Source: Deltaproteobacteria bacterium
GTDB lineage: Bacteria; Desulfobacterota; Desulfuromonadia; Desulfuromonadales; Geopsychrobacteraceae
DNA length: 64,000 bases
Reading direction: 5' to 3'
Assembly (NCBI GenBank): GCA_018399135.1
Contig: JAGYPB010000002.1
Coordinates: 1 to 64,000, forward strand
Numbering within the stretch: the stretch's first letter is position 1; every line of letters starts with the position of its first letter. The notes below the pieces were generated by a model that saw nothing but the letters and a program-made list of their open reading frames with translations, searched no databases and was not told the origin of the DNA. Positions 50,967 through 63,297 of the stretch are shown one piece after another. Both the position numbers and the translations under genes were made by a program.

Positions 50967-52300
50967 TTCGTCTAGCTGTTACTGCTGTTTTTTTTGTCCT
51001 GTTGATCGTTGCCACAGTGGTTCGCGTTGTTGCCCTGTGGCCGCAACCTCTTCCTGAAATTTCGCCGCCGGAGCGGCAACTTGATACTGTTATCACACAG
51101 TCAGAGTCCTTACCGGTTTATCCGCCACCGCGACTGCCTGAGCACCTGCAAGGACGTTTAAATGACGCCAATAGTCACTATGAAACCTTGCTGCTGCAAG
51201 GTTTGTTACTGTTTCAAAGCGGCCATGTTGACCAGGCGATTATCCAGATGGAGCTACTGACCGGATTAGCCCCACGGTTTGAGCTTGCCCATCTTGTGCT
51301 TGGTGACTTGTTGCTGGCACGTTTTACCCCGCTAAAAACCATCGGTGGTGCCGCACCGGATGTTGACAATCATCACTACTATCAGCGCCTTGAGGAATTG
51401 CGCAGTGAAGCACGGGCCCGTCTGCATGGTTATTTGTCACGGATGAATGATCATCAGATTCCTCGTGCATTGATTGCATTGGGCGATGAGACTCCCTTTG
51501 CCCTGGTGATCGATAAAAGTAAAAATCGCCTTTATGTGTTTCGTAACCAGGGAGACGGTTTGCCGCCGCAACTGGTAGATGACTTCTATGTCGTTCTCGG
51601 GCAGCAGGTGGGGGATAAAAAGGTTGAGGGGGATTATAAAACACCAACAGGAACCTATTTTGTTACCAGCTATATTTCCTCTGAAAAACTTCCACCACTG
51701 TACGGAAGTGGTGCCTTTCCGATTAATTACCCCAACGAATATGATCGACGTCGGGAAAAAAGCGGTTTTGGTATCTGGTTGCACGGAACTGACCGCTCGC
51801 TGTTCAGTCGTCCCCCATTGGATAGCGAAGGCTGTGTTGTTTTGACTAACGAAGAGTTTGAGCACATTCGTCAATATGTTGAGATTGGACGCACCCCGGT
51901 TGTTATCAGTGAGAGGATTGAGTGGTTGCCCCATGCTGACTGGCAGGCACAGAAGACTGTGCTTAAAGATTTTATCGAAAAGTGGCGCAAACAGTGGGAA
52001 GAAGGGGAACTTCAGGCTTACCTCAATATGTATGCTGAGGATTTCTGGTCAGCTGAACATGACTATCGTAGCTGGAGCCGTTATAAACAGCAGGTGTTTT
52101 CGTCCAAGACCTATCAGCAGATAGCCTTGAGCGACCTGTCCTTGTACGAATATCCCCGACATCATAATCAGCCGGATATGGTTGTTGCCAGCTTTATACA
52201 GGACTATCGTTCCAATAACTTTAACGGCACCATGCGTAAACGTCTTTATCTGGTGAAACAGCAGGATCAGTGGCGGGTGTTATACGAAGGGGGACAATAA
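50963..52300 (+). CDS. L,D-transpeptidase (YkuD-family) with C-terminal NTF2-like domain
   Basis: FALVIDKSKNRLYVFRNQGDGLPPQLVDDFYVVLGQQVGDKKVEGDYKTPTGTYFVT...GIWLHGTDRSLFSRPPLDSEGCVVLTNEEF; C-terminal FIEKWRKQWEEGELQAYLNMYAEDFWS; 4-nt overlap with upstream gene. Confidence 0.88.
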   Translation: MIRLAVTAVFFVLLIVATVVRVVALWPQPLPEISPPERQLDTVITQSESLPVYPPPRLPEHLQGRLNDANSHYETLLLQGLLLFQSGHVDQAIIQMELLTGLAPRFELAHLVLGDLLLARFTPLKTIGGAAPDVDNHHYYQRLEELRSEARARLHGYLSRMNDHQIPRALIALGDETPFALVIDKSKNRLYVFRNQGDGLPPQLVDDFYVVLGQQVGDKKVEGDYKTPTGTYFVTSYISSEKLPPLYGSGAFPINYPNEYDRRREKSGFGIWLHGTDRSLFSRPPLDSEGCVVLTNEEFEHIRQYVEIGRTPVVISERIEWLPHADWQAQKTVLKDFIEKWRKQWEEGELQAYLNMYAEDFWSAEHDYRSWSRYKQQVFSSKTYQQIALSDLSLYEYPRHHNQPDMVVASFIQDYRSNNFNGTMRKRLYLVKQQDQWRVLYEGGQ

Positions 52301-52503
52301 AGTCCTGCGATGCCGATCTGTTACACTGTCTGAGTGGTCGTTCTGGTCGCAAAAAAAAACACCATGGATAAGCTTCTTTGTGCCTGCCGCGGGGGCAAAA
52401 AGGACTATCTGACAGGAGCCCTGTCTGTTCCGCGAAAGCGATTGACAAGAGGGGATAACTATGATTTTCTAGGTCGCTATTTGAATGGTTCGGGATAGAT
52501 TTG

Positions 52504-54679
<2,176 letters not shown>

Positions 54680-54744
54680 CGGCTGATCCTGTATCCACTT
54701 TTTCAGGAAGAATTCTTTCTACTCAACTAAACAAGGAGAAAAAC

Positions 54745-55050
54745 ATGATATCTGAAGCTTTTGCAATGGCCGAAGGCGGCGCTCAGCAAGGTAATCCTTA
54801 CTCCGGCATCATTATGCTGGTAGCGATGTTTGCCATCTTTTATTTTCTGCTCATCCGTCCGCAGCAAAAACGTGCCAAGCAGCATCGTGAACTGATTTCC
54901 AACTTAAAGTCAGGAGAATCTGTCGTTACTGCCGGAGGAATCCATGGCAAAATTACTGCCGTTGAAGATGCGGTCGTCACCCTTGAAGTTTCCAATGGCG
55001 TCAAAATTAAATTGAACCGTGGGTCGATTACCGAAATCAGACAATCATAA
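54745..55050 (+). CDS. yajC: Preprotein translocase subunit YajC
   Basis: IIMLVAMFAIFYFLLIRPQQKRAKQHRELISNLKSGESVVTAGGIHGKITAVEDAVVTLEVSNGVKIKLNRGSITEI. Confidence 0.96.
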   Translation: MISEAFAMAEGGAQQGNPYSGIIMLVAMFAIFYFLLIRPQQKRAKQHRELISNLKSGESVVTAGGIHGKITAVEDAVVTLEVSNGVKIKLNRGSITEIRQS

Positions 55051-55147
55051 GTTTTTTCGTCTGGGAACGACATAGTATTCACCTGGAGGTTCGGGGTGGA
55101 TACTAATCAGTATTCGGTTGTTATTGCTCAAGGGAGATACGACACAG

Positions 55148-56746
55148 ATGTCTAAAAGTCTTAATATACGAGGCCTGGTGGTTTTGTTCTGCCTGCTTCT
55201 GTCACTGTTTGCGCTTGTCCCAACAATGATGCGCGGTGATGTGCCGGCCTGGTGGCCCGAAACCTTCGGGCCAATTCAATTGGGGCTGGATCTACAGGGA
55301 GGGATGCACCTGGTGCTTGGCGTCGATGTTGACAAGGCTGTCGAAAGCCGGGTTGATACGATCATCGACCAGACCGATATCCGTTTGAATGAGCAGGATA
55401 TCATCTACAAACGGATAGAGCGCAGGCAGGGCGATCGACTCGTGATCCAGGTGTATGATGAAGACGAAGGACGTAAGGTCGAGGCGCTGATGAGGGATGA
55501 GTTTCCGGCGCTGGAACCCGCTAGCATGACCGGCGCAGGTGGCTATATCGAAAAGCATTTTCGCTTGAGTGACGATGAAATCGAAAACATCAAGGATTAT
55601 GCCGTTCGCCAGGCGCTGGAAACTATGCGGAACCGGGTTGACCAGTTTGGTGTCAGTGAGCCGACGCTGCAGCGCCAGACCGGTTACCGGATTCTTATTC
55701 AGTTGCCCGGGGTAGATGATCCGGATCGTGCCATCTCCCTGTTGGGTAAAACCGCCCGCCTTGAATTTAAAATGGTCGATGAATCGGCTAATATTCAGGA
55801 AGCTCTGGCAGGCCGATTGCCTGAGGGTACCCAGCTTTTGTATGAACGTAGTACCAACCGTGCGACCGGGGTAGAGACGGAAATTCCCCTGGTCGTATCG
55901 GCACAGACGATTCTTACCGGGGACCTGCTGGCTGATGCCAATGTACGTATTGACTCACGTTTTAACGAGCCCTATGTATCGATTGACTTCAATGCCGTCG
56001 GGGCCCGTCGTTTTGACCAGATCACTGCAGCCAATGTTGGCCGTCGCATGGCCATTGTTCTTGACGATACGGTCTACTCTGCGCCGGTGATACGTGAGCG
56101 GATTTCCGGGGGCAGTGCCCAGATTTCCGGTTCATTCACCTCGCAACAAGCGACCGATCTGGCCATTGTTCTGCGTGCCGGATCACTTCCTGCACCGGTT
56201 GAAGTTCTTGAAAATCGTACCGTTGGGCCCTCCCTGGGGCAAGATTCCATTGATAGCGGAATTCAGTCAATCTGGGTTGGCGCACTGATGGTGCTGGTTG
56301 TCATTATCATCTATTACCAACTGTCCGGTTTGATCGCTATCAGCGCCCTGGTGATGAACCTGTTTTTCATCGCCGCCATGTTGTCGATGTTCGGCGCAAC
56401 CCTGACCCTTCCCGGATTAGCCGGTATCGTTCTGACCGTTGGTATGGCGGTTGATGCTAATGTGTTGATCTTTGAACGTATTCGCGAGGAATTGGCGTTG
56501 GGTCGAGCGCCTAAGCTGGCCATCGAATCCGGTTATGCGAAAGCCTTTTCAACCATTATCGACGCCAACCTGACGACGCTTCTGGCCGCCCTGGTATTGT
56601 TTCAGTTCGGTACCGGTCCGGTACGTGGTTTTGCCGTTACTCTCTCGATCGGGATTATCGCTTCATTGTTTACTGCGATCTTTGTTTCCCGCTTCATCTT
56701 TGACTTTTACTTGAAAAACCGCAACATTAAGCGGTTGAGTATATAA
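55148..56746 (+). CDS. secD: Protein translocase subunit SecD
   Basis: IQLGLDLQGGMHLVLGVDVDKAVESRVD...LRAGSLPAPVEVLENRTVGPSLGQDSIDSGIQSIWVGALMVLVVI. Confidence 0.98.
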   Translation: MSKSLNIRGLVVLFCLLLSLFALVPTMMRGDVPAWWPETFGPIQLGLDLQGGMHLVLGVDVDKAVESRVDTIIDQTDIRLNEQDIIYKRIERRQGDRLVIQVYDEDEGRKVEALMRDEFPALEPASMTGAGGYIEKHFRLSDDEIENIKDYAVRQALETMRNRVDQFGVSEPTLQRQTGYRILIQLPGVDDPDRAISLLGKTARLEFKMVDESANIQEALAGRLPEGTQLLYERSTNRATGVETEIPLVVSAQTILTGDLLADANVRIDSRFNEPYVSIDFNAVGARRFDQITAANVGRRMAIVLDDTVYSAPVIRERISGGSAQISGSFTSQQATDLAIVLRAGSLPAPVEVLENRTVGPSLGQDSIDSGIQSIWVGALMVLVVIIIYYQLSGLIAISALVMNLFFIAAMLSMFGATLTLPGLAGIVLTVGMAVDANVLIFERIREELALGRAPKLAIESGYAKAFSTIIDANLTTLLAALVLFQFGTGPVRGFAVTLSIGIIASLFTAIFVSRFIFDFYLKNRNIKRLSI

Positions 56747-56759
56747 GGAGAAAGACGGC

Positions 56760-57665
56760 ATGCAATTCATCAAGCCGGATATCAATATCGATTTTATCGG
56801 TAAACGCAAATTGGCATTAATTATCTCGCTGGTGCTTATCCTCGTTGGTTTCGCTTCCTTGGTTCGCCATGGGGGCCCCCATTATGGTATCGATTTTGCC
56901 GGTGGTACCCTGGTTCAGGTACAGTTTGAACGCCAGACCGATGCTGCAGAAATAAACAGTGCCCTGGGTAGTCTTGATCTTGGTGTTCCGGTTGTTCAGA
57001 GCTTTGGCGACGGCAGTAATGAGTTTCTTATTCGCGTTGAGCGGACAACTGGAGAGCTGCAGGGGATTTCCGTGCAAATTACTGACACTCTCGAACAGTC
57101 TTTCGGTGCTGGACAGGTTGAGGTGCGTCGGGTGGAGATGGTGGGCCCACAGGTTGGCAAGGATTTACGTAACAAGGGGATGTTGGCAATTTTTTATGCC
57201 ATGCTCGGGATACTTGCTTACATATCCTGGCGTTTCGAATTTCGTTTTGCCGTGGGTGCCATTATCGCATTGTTACATGATGTGTTGATTACGTTGGGGA
57301 TGTTCAGCCTGTTCGCTAAAGAAATCGATCTGCCGATTATTGCCGCTTTTCTTGCCATCATCGGTTATTCATTGAACGATACGATCATTGTCTATGACCG
57401 GATCCGTGAAAATCTGGGCAAACACAATAAAGAAAGTTTCACTTTTATTCTCAACCGCAGCATCAATGAAACCCTTTCGCGAACCATTATCACCTCAGGA
57501 ACAACTCTGTTGGTTGTTCTGTCGTTGTTTGTTTTGGGTGGTGGGGTCATCCATAACTTTGCTTTTGCCATGCTCGTAGGGGTTTTGGTGGGCACCTATT
57601 CGTCCATCTTTGTTGCCAGCCCGTTATTACTGTTGTGGCAAAAAAAATCAGGCAAAACGGCGTGA
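56760..57665 (+). CDS. secF: Protein translocase subunit SecF
   Basis: GIDFAGGTLVQVQFERQTDAAEINSAL...VGPQVGKDLRNKGMLAIFYAMLGILAYISWRFEFRFAVGAIIALLHDVLITLGMFSL. Confidence 0.98.
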   Translation: MQFIKPDINIDFIGKRKLALIISLVLILVGFASLVRHGGPHYGIDFAGGTLVQVQFERQTDAAEINSALGSLDLGVPVVQSFGDGSNEFLIRVERTTGELQGISVQITDTLEQSFGAGQVEVRRVEMVGPQVGKDLRNKGMLAIFYAMLGILAYISWRFEFRFAVGAIIALLHDVLITLGMFSLFAKEIDLPIIAAFLAIIGYSLNDTIIVYDRIRENLGKHNKESFTFILNRSINETLSRTIITSGTTLLVVLSLFVLGGGVIHNFAFAMLVGVLVGTYSSIFVASPLLLLWQKKSGKTA

Positions 57666-57695
57666 TTATTGCCGTTGTTGTTTAGTGGAGCAACA

Positions 57696-58283
57696 ATGAA
57701 AAAAGAAACTATCGTTTTTGCCGTCGTGGCACTGATTATTGGTGTGATGGGCGGGGTCATCTATTCGAACTGGCAACGCGACACAGCTCAACCTGCCGCA
57801 AGCGGTGGAGCTTCCCCTCCAGCGGCTGGGGTTCCCGTAGTAAATTATCAGCAGCAGATTACCACTCTGGAAGGAATTGTCGCGCGAGAACCTGAAAACC
57901 GCAATGCATGGGTGCAACTGGGGAATAATTTTTTTGGATCCGATCAACCGATCAAGGCAATAGAGGCCTATGATAAAGCCCTTGAGCTTGCCCCGGATGA
58001 TCCTAATGTTTTAACCGATCAAGGTACCATGTTCCGTCGGGTTGGCTGGTATGATCGCGCCATCAGCAACTTTCAGCGCGCCGCAGAGCTTGACCCCAAC
58101 CACCTCCAGAGTCGCTACAATATGGGAGTGGTATACCGCTATGATCTGCAGGATTTCCCAAGTGCCGTCGCTGCTTGGGAAAGTTTTCTGGCGTTGAACC
58201 CCGGTGGCAATGTTGACCAGATTCGTGCTGAAGTTGATTCCCTGAAGAATCATCCACCTATGCCACAGACTCCACGCCCTTAG
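57696..58283 (+). CDS. TM-anchored TPR protein
   Basis: N-terminal TM; QQITTLEGIVAREPENRNAWVQLGNNFFGSDQPIKAIEAYDKALELAPDDPNVLTDQGTMFRRVGWYDRAISNFQRAAELDPNHLQSRYNMG. Confidence 0.9.
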   Translation: MKKETIVFAVVALIIGVMGGVIYSNWQRDTAQPAASGGASPPAAGVPVVNYQQQITTLEGIVAREPENRNAWVQLGNNFFGSDQPIKAIEAYDKALELAPDDPNVLTDQGTMFRRVGWYDRAISNFQRAAELDPNHLQSRYNMGVVYRYDLQDFPSAVAAWESFLALNPGGNVDQIRAEVDSLKNHPPMPQTPRP

Positions 58284-58353
58284 ATTAATATCAGATCTGT
58301 CCTGTCCCCGACCCGCTTTATGCTGATCGGGGACTATTTTTTACAAGGTTCTT

Positions 58354-60081
58354 ATGCAGCCTGTCCGCCAACGCCGTTGGATATTACGGGCCAACTCTCC
58401 CGACCCGCTGCTGGTGCAGGAAATGGCTGAGTCGCTACAGATCAATGATCTGCTCGCTGCCATGATTTGCCAACGTGGTTATTCTACAAGCGTACAAGCG
58501 CGTCAGTTCCTGCAGTCGGCGCTGACAAGCTTGCCTGATCCCGATTTGTTGCCTGATATGGACAAGGCCTGCCGACGCCTGCAAACAGCACTTGAATCCA
58601 GAGAAAAAATCAGTATTCATGGTGATTACGATGTCGACGGTATCAGCGGTTGTGCGTTATTGGTCGAAGCACTTCAAGCTTTGGGTGGCCAGGTCGAATA
58701 TCATATTCCCTTACGTTTAAAGGATGGCTATGGCTTGTCTGCCGAGGCTATACGTCAGGTGGCCAGGGGCGACTGCCGGCTGATGGTGTCTGTCGATTGT
58801 GGTATCAGTGCCCATGCTGAAGCCAGACTGGCGCAAGACCTGGGCATAGATCTGATTATTACTGACCACCATCAACCAGGCGCTACCTTGCCGGTAGCGA
58901 TTGCCCTGGTCAACCCGCAGCTGTCGGGAAATCGTTTCCCTTATGTCCATCTGGCAGGTGTCGGTGTGGCCTTTATGCTGTTGATTGGCTTGCGAAAGCG
59001 TCTGCGTGATGCAGGGTATTTTCTTGATAGAGTGGAACCTGACTTGCGCCATTCCCTCGATCTGGTCGCCCTTGGAACCATTGCCGATATTGCTCCCTTG
59101 ACCGGGGTGAATCGTACTTTAGTGAAGACCGGATTGCGGCTCCTTGAAATGGGGAATCGTCCCGGCGTCGCTGCCCTTAAAAGGGTCGCTGGTGTCAGTT
59201 CTGTTACCAGCGGTAGTGTGGGTTTTCAGATGGCCCCGAGGCTCAATGCAGCAGGTCGTATCGAAGATGCTGCTCTCGGGGTCAAGTTGCTCCTTGGCGA
59301 GGAGGGCATCGATGCAGAGGCTGTAGCCCAGCAACTTGATCTGTTTAATCAACAACGTCGGACCCTTGAAAAGAAAGTGCTTGCCGATGCCATTGCCCGC
59401 GTCGAAGTAGATCTTCAGGATCGTCGCGCGATCGTTCTGGCCGGCGCTGACTGGCATTCGGGAGTGATCGGCATCGTTGCCAGCCGTCTGGTAGAACGCT
59501 ATCATCGTCCAACGTTTCTGATTGCTCTGGACAATGGCGTGGGGAAGGGGTCCGGCCGCTCTATCAAGGGCTTTGATCTCTATCAGGCCCTCAAAGAATG
59601 TGGTGACTTGCTGGAAGGCTACGGCGGTCATACCATGGCGGCGGGACTCACTGTTGCCGAAGCTCAGGTGGCTGCATTTTCCCGACGTTTTGAGCAGGTA
59701 GCAGATGAGCGCCTGACCGATGACCTCTGTACTCCCTCTATTGAACATGATGGCGAGTGCCGCCTCGGTCTGTGGTCTGTAGCCGTTGTCGATGAACTCA
59801 AAGCATTAGAGCCTTTTGGTGTCGGCAACCCCCAACCCCTTTTTTTAAGCCGTTGCTGCACGGTAAAAAAATGCTCCCTGGTTGCCGAAAAACATCTTAA
59901 ATTCGAGGTTGAACAGCAAGGAATTGTATTGAGCGCCATTGCTTTTGGTTGTGGTGAGCGCTTTATGGAGTGCTCGGGCGAGCTGGATATTCTCTATCGC
60001 CCGCAGCTCAATCATTGGCGCGGCCATACCCAGGTTCAAATGCAGGTGGTTGATTTTCGGCCGGCTGGAGAACCGGCATAA
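58354..60081 (+). CDS. recJ: Single-stranded-DNA exonuclease RecJ
   Basis: ISIHGDYDVDGISGCALLVEALQALGGQVEYHIPLRLKDGYGLS...DLIITDHHQPGATLPVAIALVNPQ...GSGRSIKGFDLYQALKECGDLLEGYGGHTMAAGLTV. Confidence 0.97.
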   Translation: MQPVRQRRWILRANSPDPLLVQEMAESLQINDLLAAMICQRGYSTSVQARQFLQSALTSLPDPDLLPDMDKACRRLQTALESREKISIHGDYDVDGISGCALLVEALQALGGQVEYHIPLRLKDGYGLSAEAIRQVARGDCRLMVSVDCGISAHAEARLAQDLGIDLIITDHHQPGATLPVAIALVNPQLSGNRFPYVHLAGVGVAFMLLIGLRKRLRDAGYFLDRVEPDLRHSLDLVALGTIADIAPLTGVNRTLVKTGLRLLEMGNRPGVAALKRVAGVSSVTSGSVGFQMAPRLNAAGRIEDAALGVKLLLGEEGIDAEAVAQQLDLFNQQRRTLEKKVLADAIARVEVDLQDRRAIVLAGADWHSGVIGIVASRLVERYHRPTFLIALDNGVGKGSGRSIKGFDLYQALKECGDLLEGYGGHTMAAGLTVAEAQVAAFSRRFEQVADERLTDDLCTPSIEHDGECRLGLWSVAVVDELKALEPFGVGNPQPLFLSRCCTVKKCSLVAEKHLKFEVEQQGIVLSAIAFGCGERFMECSGELDILYRPQLNHWRGHTQVQMQVVDFRPAGEPA

Positions 60082-61067
60082 TGTCTGTTGCAAAGCCCCG
60101 AGGTTATCGGCAGTTAGTGGCCAAAGACATTGATCGGGTTGCTGTGGATGAACCTCTTTGTCATCATAACAGCTGGCAGATCGGTGGCCCGGCAGATCTG
60201 TTTGTCGAGCCTGCAAATCCGACCCAGGTCGCGGACGTCATGTGTGTTGTCCAGGAACAGCAACTGCCGCTGGTGGTGATCGGGCAGGGAACCAATCTGC
60301 TCTTTGATGATGCCGGTGTCCGTGGGGTGGTGATGAAAATCGGCGCCCGGATGGACTCTATTGAGATCATCGGTCCCCGGATAGTGGCTGGTGGTGGTGC
60401 CTGGGTACCGCAGCTGGCACGCCTTGCTATGCGTGTTGGTTTGAGCGGTCTTGAGCATTGTATCGGTATCCCCGGCACCCTGGGGGGGCTGGTGATGATG
60501 AACGGCGGAAGTCACCGGCGTGGCATCGGTGAACATGTTGTCCGGGTTACCATTGTGGACCAGGATGCAAGCATCCATCATGTAAACGCAGATGAGTGTC
60601 AGTTCGACTATCGGTACAGTGCCTTGCAGGAGCGAGGTGCGGTGGTTGTCGAGGTTGAACTGGAGTGCCCGCCGGGGAATCTTGCGGATATCCGTCGGGA
60701 AATGCTGCTCGATCTGCGTGAACGCCGCCGCAAGTTTCCCCGCAAGCAGCCCAACTGCGGATCGGTATTTTTAAGTACCAGTGAGATGCATGCCAGCGTC
60801 GGGCCGCCGGGGAAAATCATTGAAGAGGTTGGTCTGAAGGGGTTGCGTTGCGGTGGTGCAGAAGTTTCACGGCAGCATGCCAATTTTATTGTCAATATTG
60901 GCGGCGCTACTTCTTTCGACGTGCTGCAGTTGATCTCCCGGATTCGTTACGAAGTACGAAAGCAACTTGATTTTGATCTGCGTTGTGAGGTGCGCTATGT
61001 CAGTCCCTCTGGGGAGATCTGCCCGGCGGATCAGGTAGCATTACAAACAGGTCAGATAATAGAATGA
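60081..61067 (+). CDS. murB: UDP-N-acetylmuramate dehydrogenase
   Basis: NSWQIGGPADLFVEPANPTQVADVM...VVIGQGTNLLFDDAGVRGVVMKIG...GIPGTLGGLVMMNGGSHRRGIGEHV...PNCGSVFLS. Confidence 0.97.
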   Translation: MSVAKPRGYRQLVAKDIDRVAVDEPLCHHNSWQIGGPADLFVEPANPTQVADVMCVVQEQQLPLVVIGQGTNLLFDDAGVRGVVMKIGARMDSIEIIGPRIVAGGGAWVPQLARLAMRVGLSGLEHCIGIPGTLGGLVMMNGGSHRRGIGEHVVRVTIVDQDASIHHVNADECQFDYRYSALQERGAVVVEVELECPPGNLADIRREMLLDLRERRRKFPRKQPNCGSVFLSTSEMHASVGPPGKIIEEVGLKGLRCGGAEVSRQHANFIVNIGGATSFDVLQLISRIRYEVRKQLDFDLRCEVRYVSPSGEICPADQVALQTGQIIE

Positions 61068-61131
61068 CGCACATGGACGGGCTGGTGGAATAAACCAAAA
61101 GCGTCGAGCGGGGAGATTGTTGCCGAAATCT

Positions 61132-61818
61132 TCAGGCCAGACGTAGCAACCACATCAGGCCCACCGCCACAAAAACCGCAGGCAGCAGGTTGCCGACCGG
61201 TAAACGCTTGATTCCCATCAGATCAAAGGCAATAGCAGTAATGAGTAAACCACCTACGGCATTCATCTCAACAATGATTGGCGCCGTCAGGATGGCGGTG
61301 CTGAAGTCGGCTGCCAGGGTGATGGTTCCCTGGTAGAGAAACAACGGGATAATGGAAAAGATCACACCGATACCGAGAGTTGAGGCCAGGGCGACGGACG
61401 CTACGCCATCCAGAAAGGATTTAGCATAGAGAATGGTTGGTTCGTTTCCCATGCCTTCCTGCAGCGCACCCATGATCGCCATTGCACCGACGCAGTAGAG
61501 CAGACTGGCGGTAACAAAGCCTTCGGCGATTTTACCCATCCCTAAAAAACGCTGTTGCAACCGTTGTCCAAAGGCTTCGAGTCGGCGTTCAATCCCCACC
61601 ACTTCGCCAATCAATCCCCCCAGAATCAGGCTGCCGATAACGATCATGATCTGTTGACTCTGCAGCGCCAGTTGTAAGCCGATAAGCAGAACCGCCAGAC
61701 CAAGACCGACCATCAGGGTTGTTCTGATACGAGTGGAGAGGTGACTGCCGATCCAGCGGCCAATGAGTGAGCCGATGACAATAGCAGCAATATTGATGAG
61801 GGTTCCCTGAAGTAGCAT
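61132..61818 (-). CDS. DUF554 family membrane protein
   Basis: GTLINIAAIVIGSLIGRWIGSHLSTRIRTTLMVGLGLAVLLIGLQLAL...FVTASLLYCVGAMAIMGALQEGMG. Confidence 0.88.
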   Translation of the reverse strand: MLLQGTLINIAAIVIGSLIGRWIGSHLSTRIRTTLMVGLGLAVLLIGLQLALQSQQIMIVIGSLILGGLIGEVVGIERRLEAFGQRLQQRFLGMGKIAEGFVTASLLYCVGAMAIMGALQEGMGNEPTILYAKSFLDGVASVALASTLGIGVIFSIIPLFLYQGTITLAADFSTAILTAPIIVEMNAVGGLLITAIAFDLMGIKRLPVGNLLPAVFVAVGLMWLLRLA

Positions 61819-61907
61819 CTGTTGTCTCTGGTGTGATGAGAAAAATTCTGGAGTTGTATGGGTGACTGTACTGTAGCCTTGGTTGCAACAGGTTGTTCAA
61901 TGTCTTC

Positions 61908-63098
61908 TCACGTGGAAGCCATCCCCAATTCTACCGCCAGTTTCTCCCACGCAGGCAGGCTGCGTTTGATCATGTCATCCTCAACACAATAGGCGATGCG
62001 GAAGAATCCGGGGGCACCAAAACCGCTGCCGGGGACCAGCAGGATTCCGTGCTGCTGGGCGTGGTGGATGAATTCGATTTCATCGGGCAGGGGCGAACGT
62101 GGGAACAGGTAAAAGCCGCCACCCGGCTTGACCACCTCAAAGCCCAGTTCAACCAGCTTGTGGTAGAGCAGATCACGCTTGATCCGGTATTGCTCGACAT
62201 CAACACTGACCCGCTGCAGACCGGTGACCAGGTGTTGCATCAGCGCTGGAGCGTTAACAAACCCCAGGATCCGGTTGGAAAAAATGGCCCCCTGCATAAA
62301 CAGGTTGACATCCTTCAGGGCGGGTGATGCAGCCAGGTAGCCAATGCGATCCCCCGGCAGGGCCAGATCTTTGGAATGGGAGGTAACGATAACGGCATTG
62401 GTGATGGTGGTAAAGAGGCAAGGAACCTCTTCACCGAAGCTGATACGGGCATAGGGCTCATCAGAAATGGCGACGATGGTGGTGCCAAATTCCTGCTCTT
62501 TTCGGGCCAGCAAGTCGCCGATTTTCTTCAGAGCTGCAAAGGGGTAAATGACCCCGGTCGGATTGTTGGGGGAGTTAATGATGATGGCTTTGGTGCGCGC
62601 GGTGATGGCTGCGGCGATGGCATCCAGGTCGGGTTGAAAATTGGGGAGGGTCGGAGCAACGACAGGAACACCGCCATGATTGTCGATGTAAAAATTGTAC
62701 TCAACAAAATAGGGACTCAGGATGATGACCTCATCACCCGGATTAAGCAAGGTCTTCATGACCACATTCAGCGCCGCCCCGGCTCCGCAGGTCATGACAA
62801 TATGGGCTGCGCTCACCGGCAGGGCACATTTTTCCGCGATCACCTCTGCCACTGCGGCCCGTGTGTTTTCGTAGCCGGCATTGTTCATGTAGCGGTGCAT
62901 GCCGGGAATCGGTGTGGCGGCAATTTTCTGCAACTCCTGCAGCAGCTCCTGCGGTGGTTCCATGGTCGGATTACCAAGGGTGAAATCGAAAATATTCCCT
63001 GCCCCACGCTCTTGACGCAGGCGATCGCCTTCTTCGAACATCTTGCGGATCCAGGAAGAACCTTCAAGGCATTTTTTTACTTTGGCGGCAACGGGCAT
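61908..63098 (-). CDS. Pyridoxal phosphate-dependent aminotransferase (class I/II)
   Basis: FDFTLGNPTMEPPQELLQELQKIA...CGAGAALNVVMKTLLNPGDEVIILSPYFVEY...INSPNNPTGVIYP...VTSHSKDLALPGDRIGYLAASP. Confidence 0.93.
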   Translation of the reverse strand: MPVAAKVKKCLEGSSWIRKMFEEGDRLRQERGAGNIFDFTLGNPTMEPPQELLQELQKIAATPIPGMHRYMNNAGYENTRAAVAEVIAEKCALPVSAAHIVMTCGAGAALNVVMKTLLNPGDEVIILSPYFVEYNFYIDNHGGVPVVAPTLPNFQPDLDAIAAAITARTKAIIINSPNNPTGVIYPFAALKKIGDLLARKEQEFGTTIVAISDEPYARISFGEEVPCLFTTITNAVIVTSHSKDLALPGDRIGYLAASPALKDVNLFMQGAIFSNRILGFVNAPALMQHLVTGLQRVSVDVEQYRIKRDLLYHKLVELGFEVVKPGGGFYLFPRSPLPDEIEFIHHAQQHGILLVPGSGFGAPGFFRIAYCVEDDMIKRSLPAWEKLAVELGMAST

Positions 63099-63297
63099 GG
63101 TTTGTATCCTTTGTTTAGGCGCAAGGTGGTTGATGTTGATTTTTTGTAACTGCAGGAGTGTAGCTTTACGACAGAAACGGGTCAAGGCGGATCAGGGTTT
63201 GTTTTTCCCCTGCCGGTAAATTGATTTCTGTCAGTCTTTAAGCTACATTGCTGCTCCCGTGTCTAAATAGTGCTGACAACTTGAAATGGATTGAATC

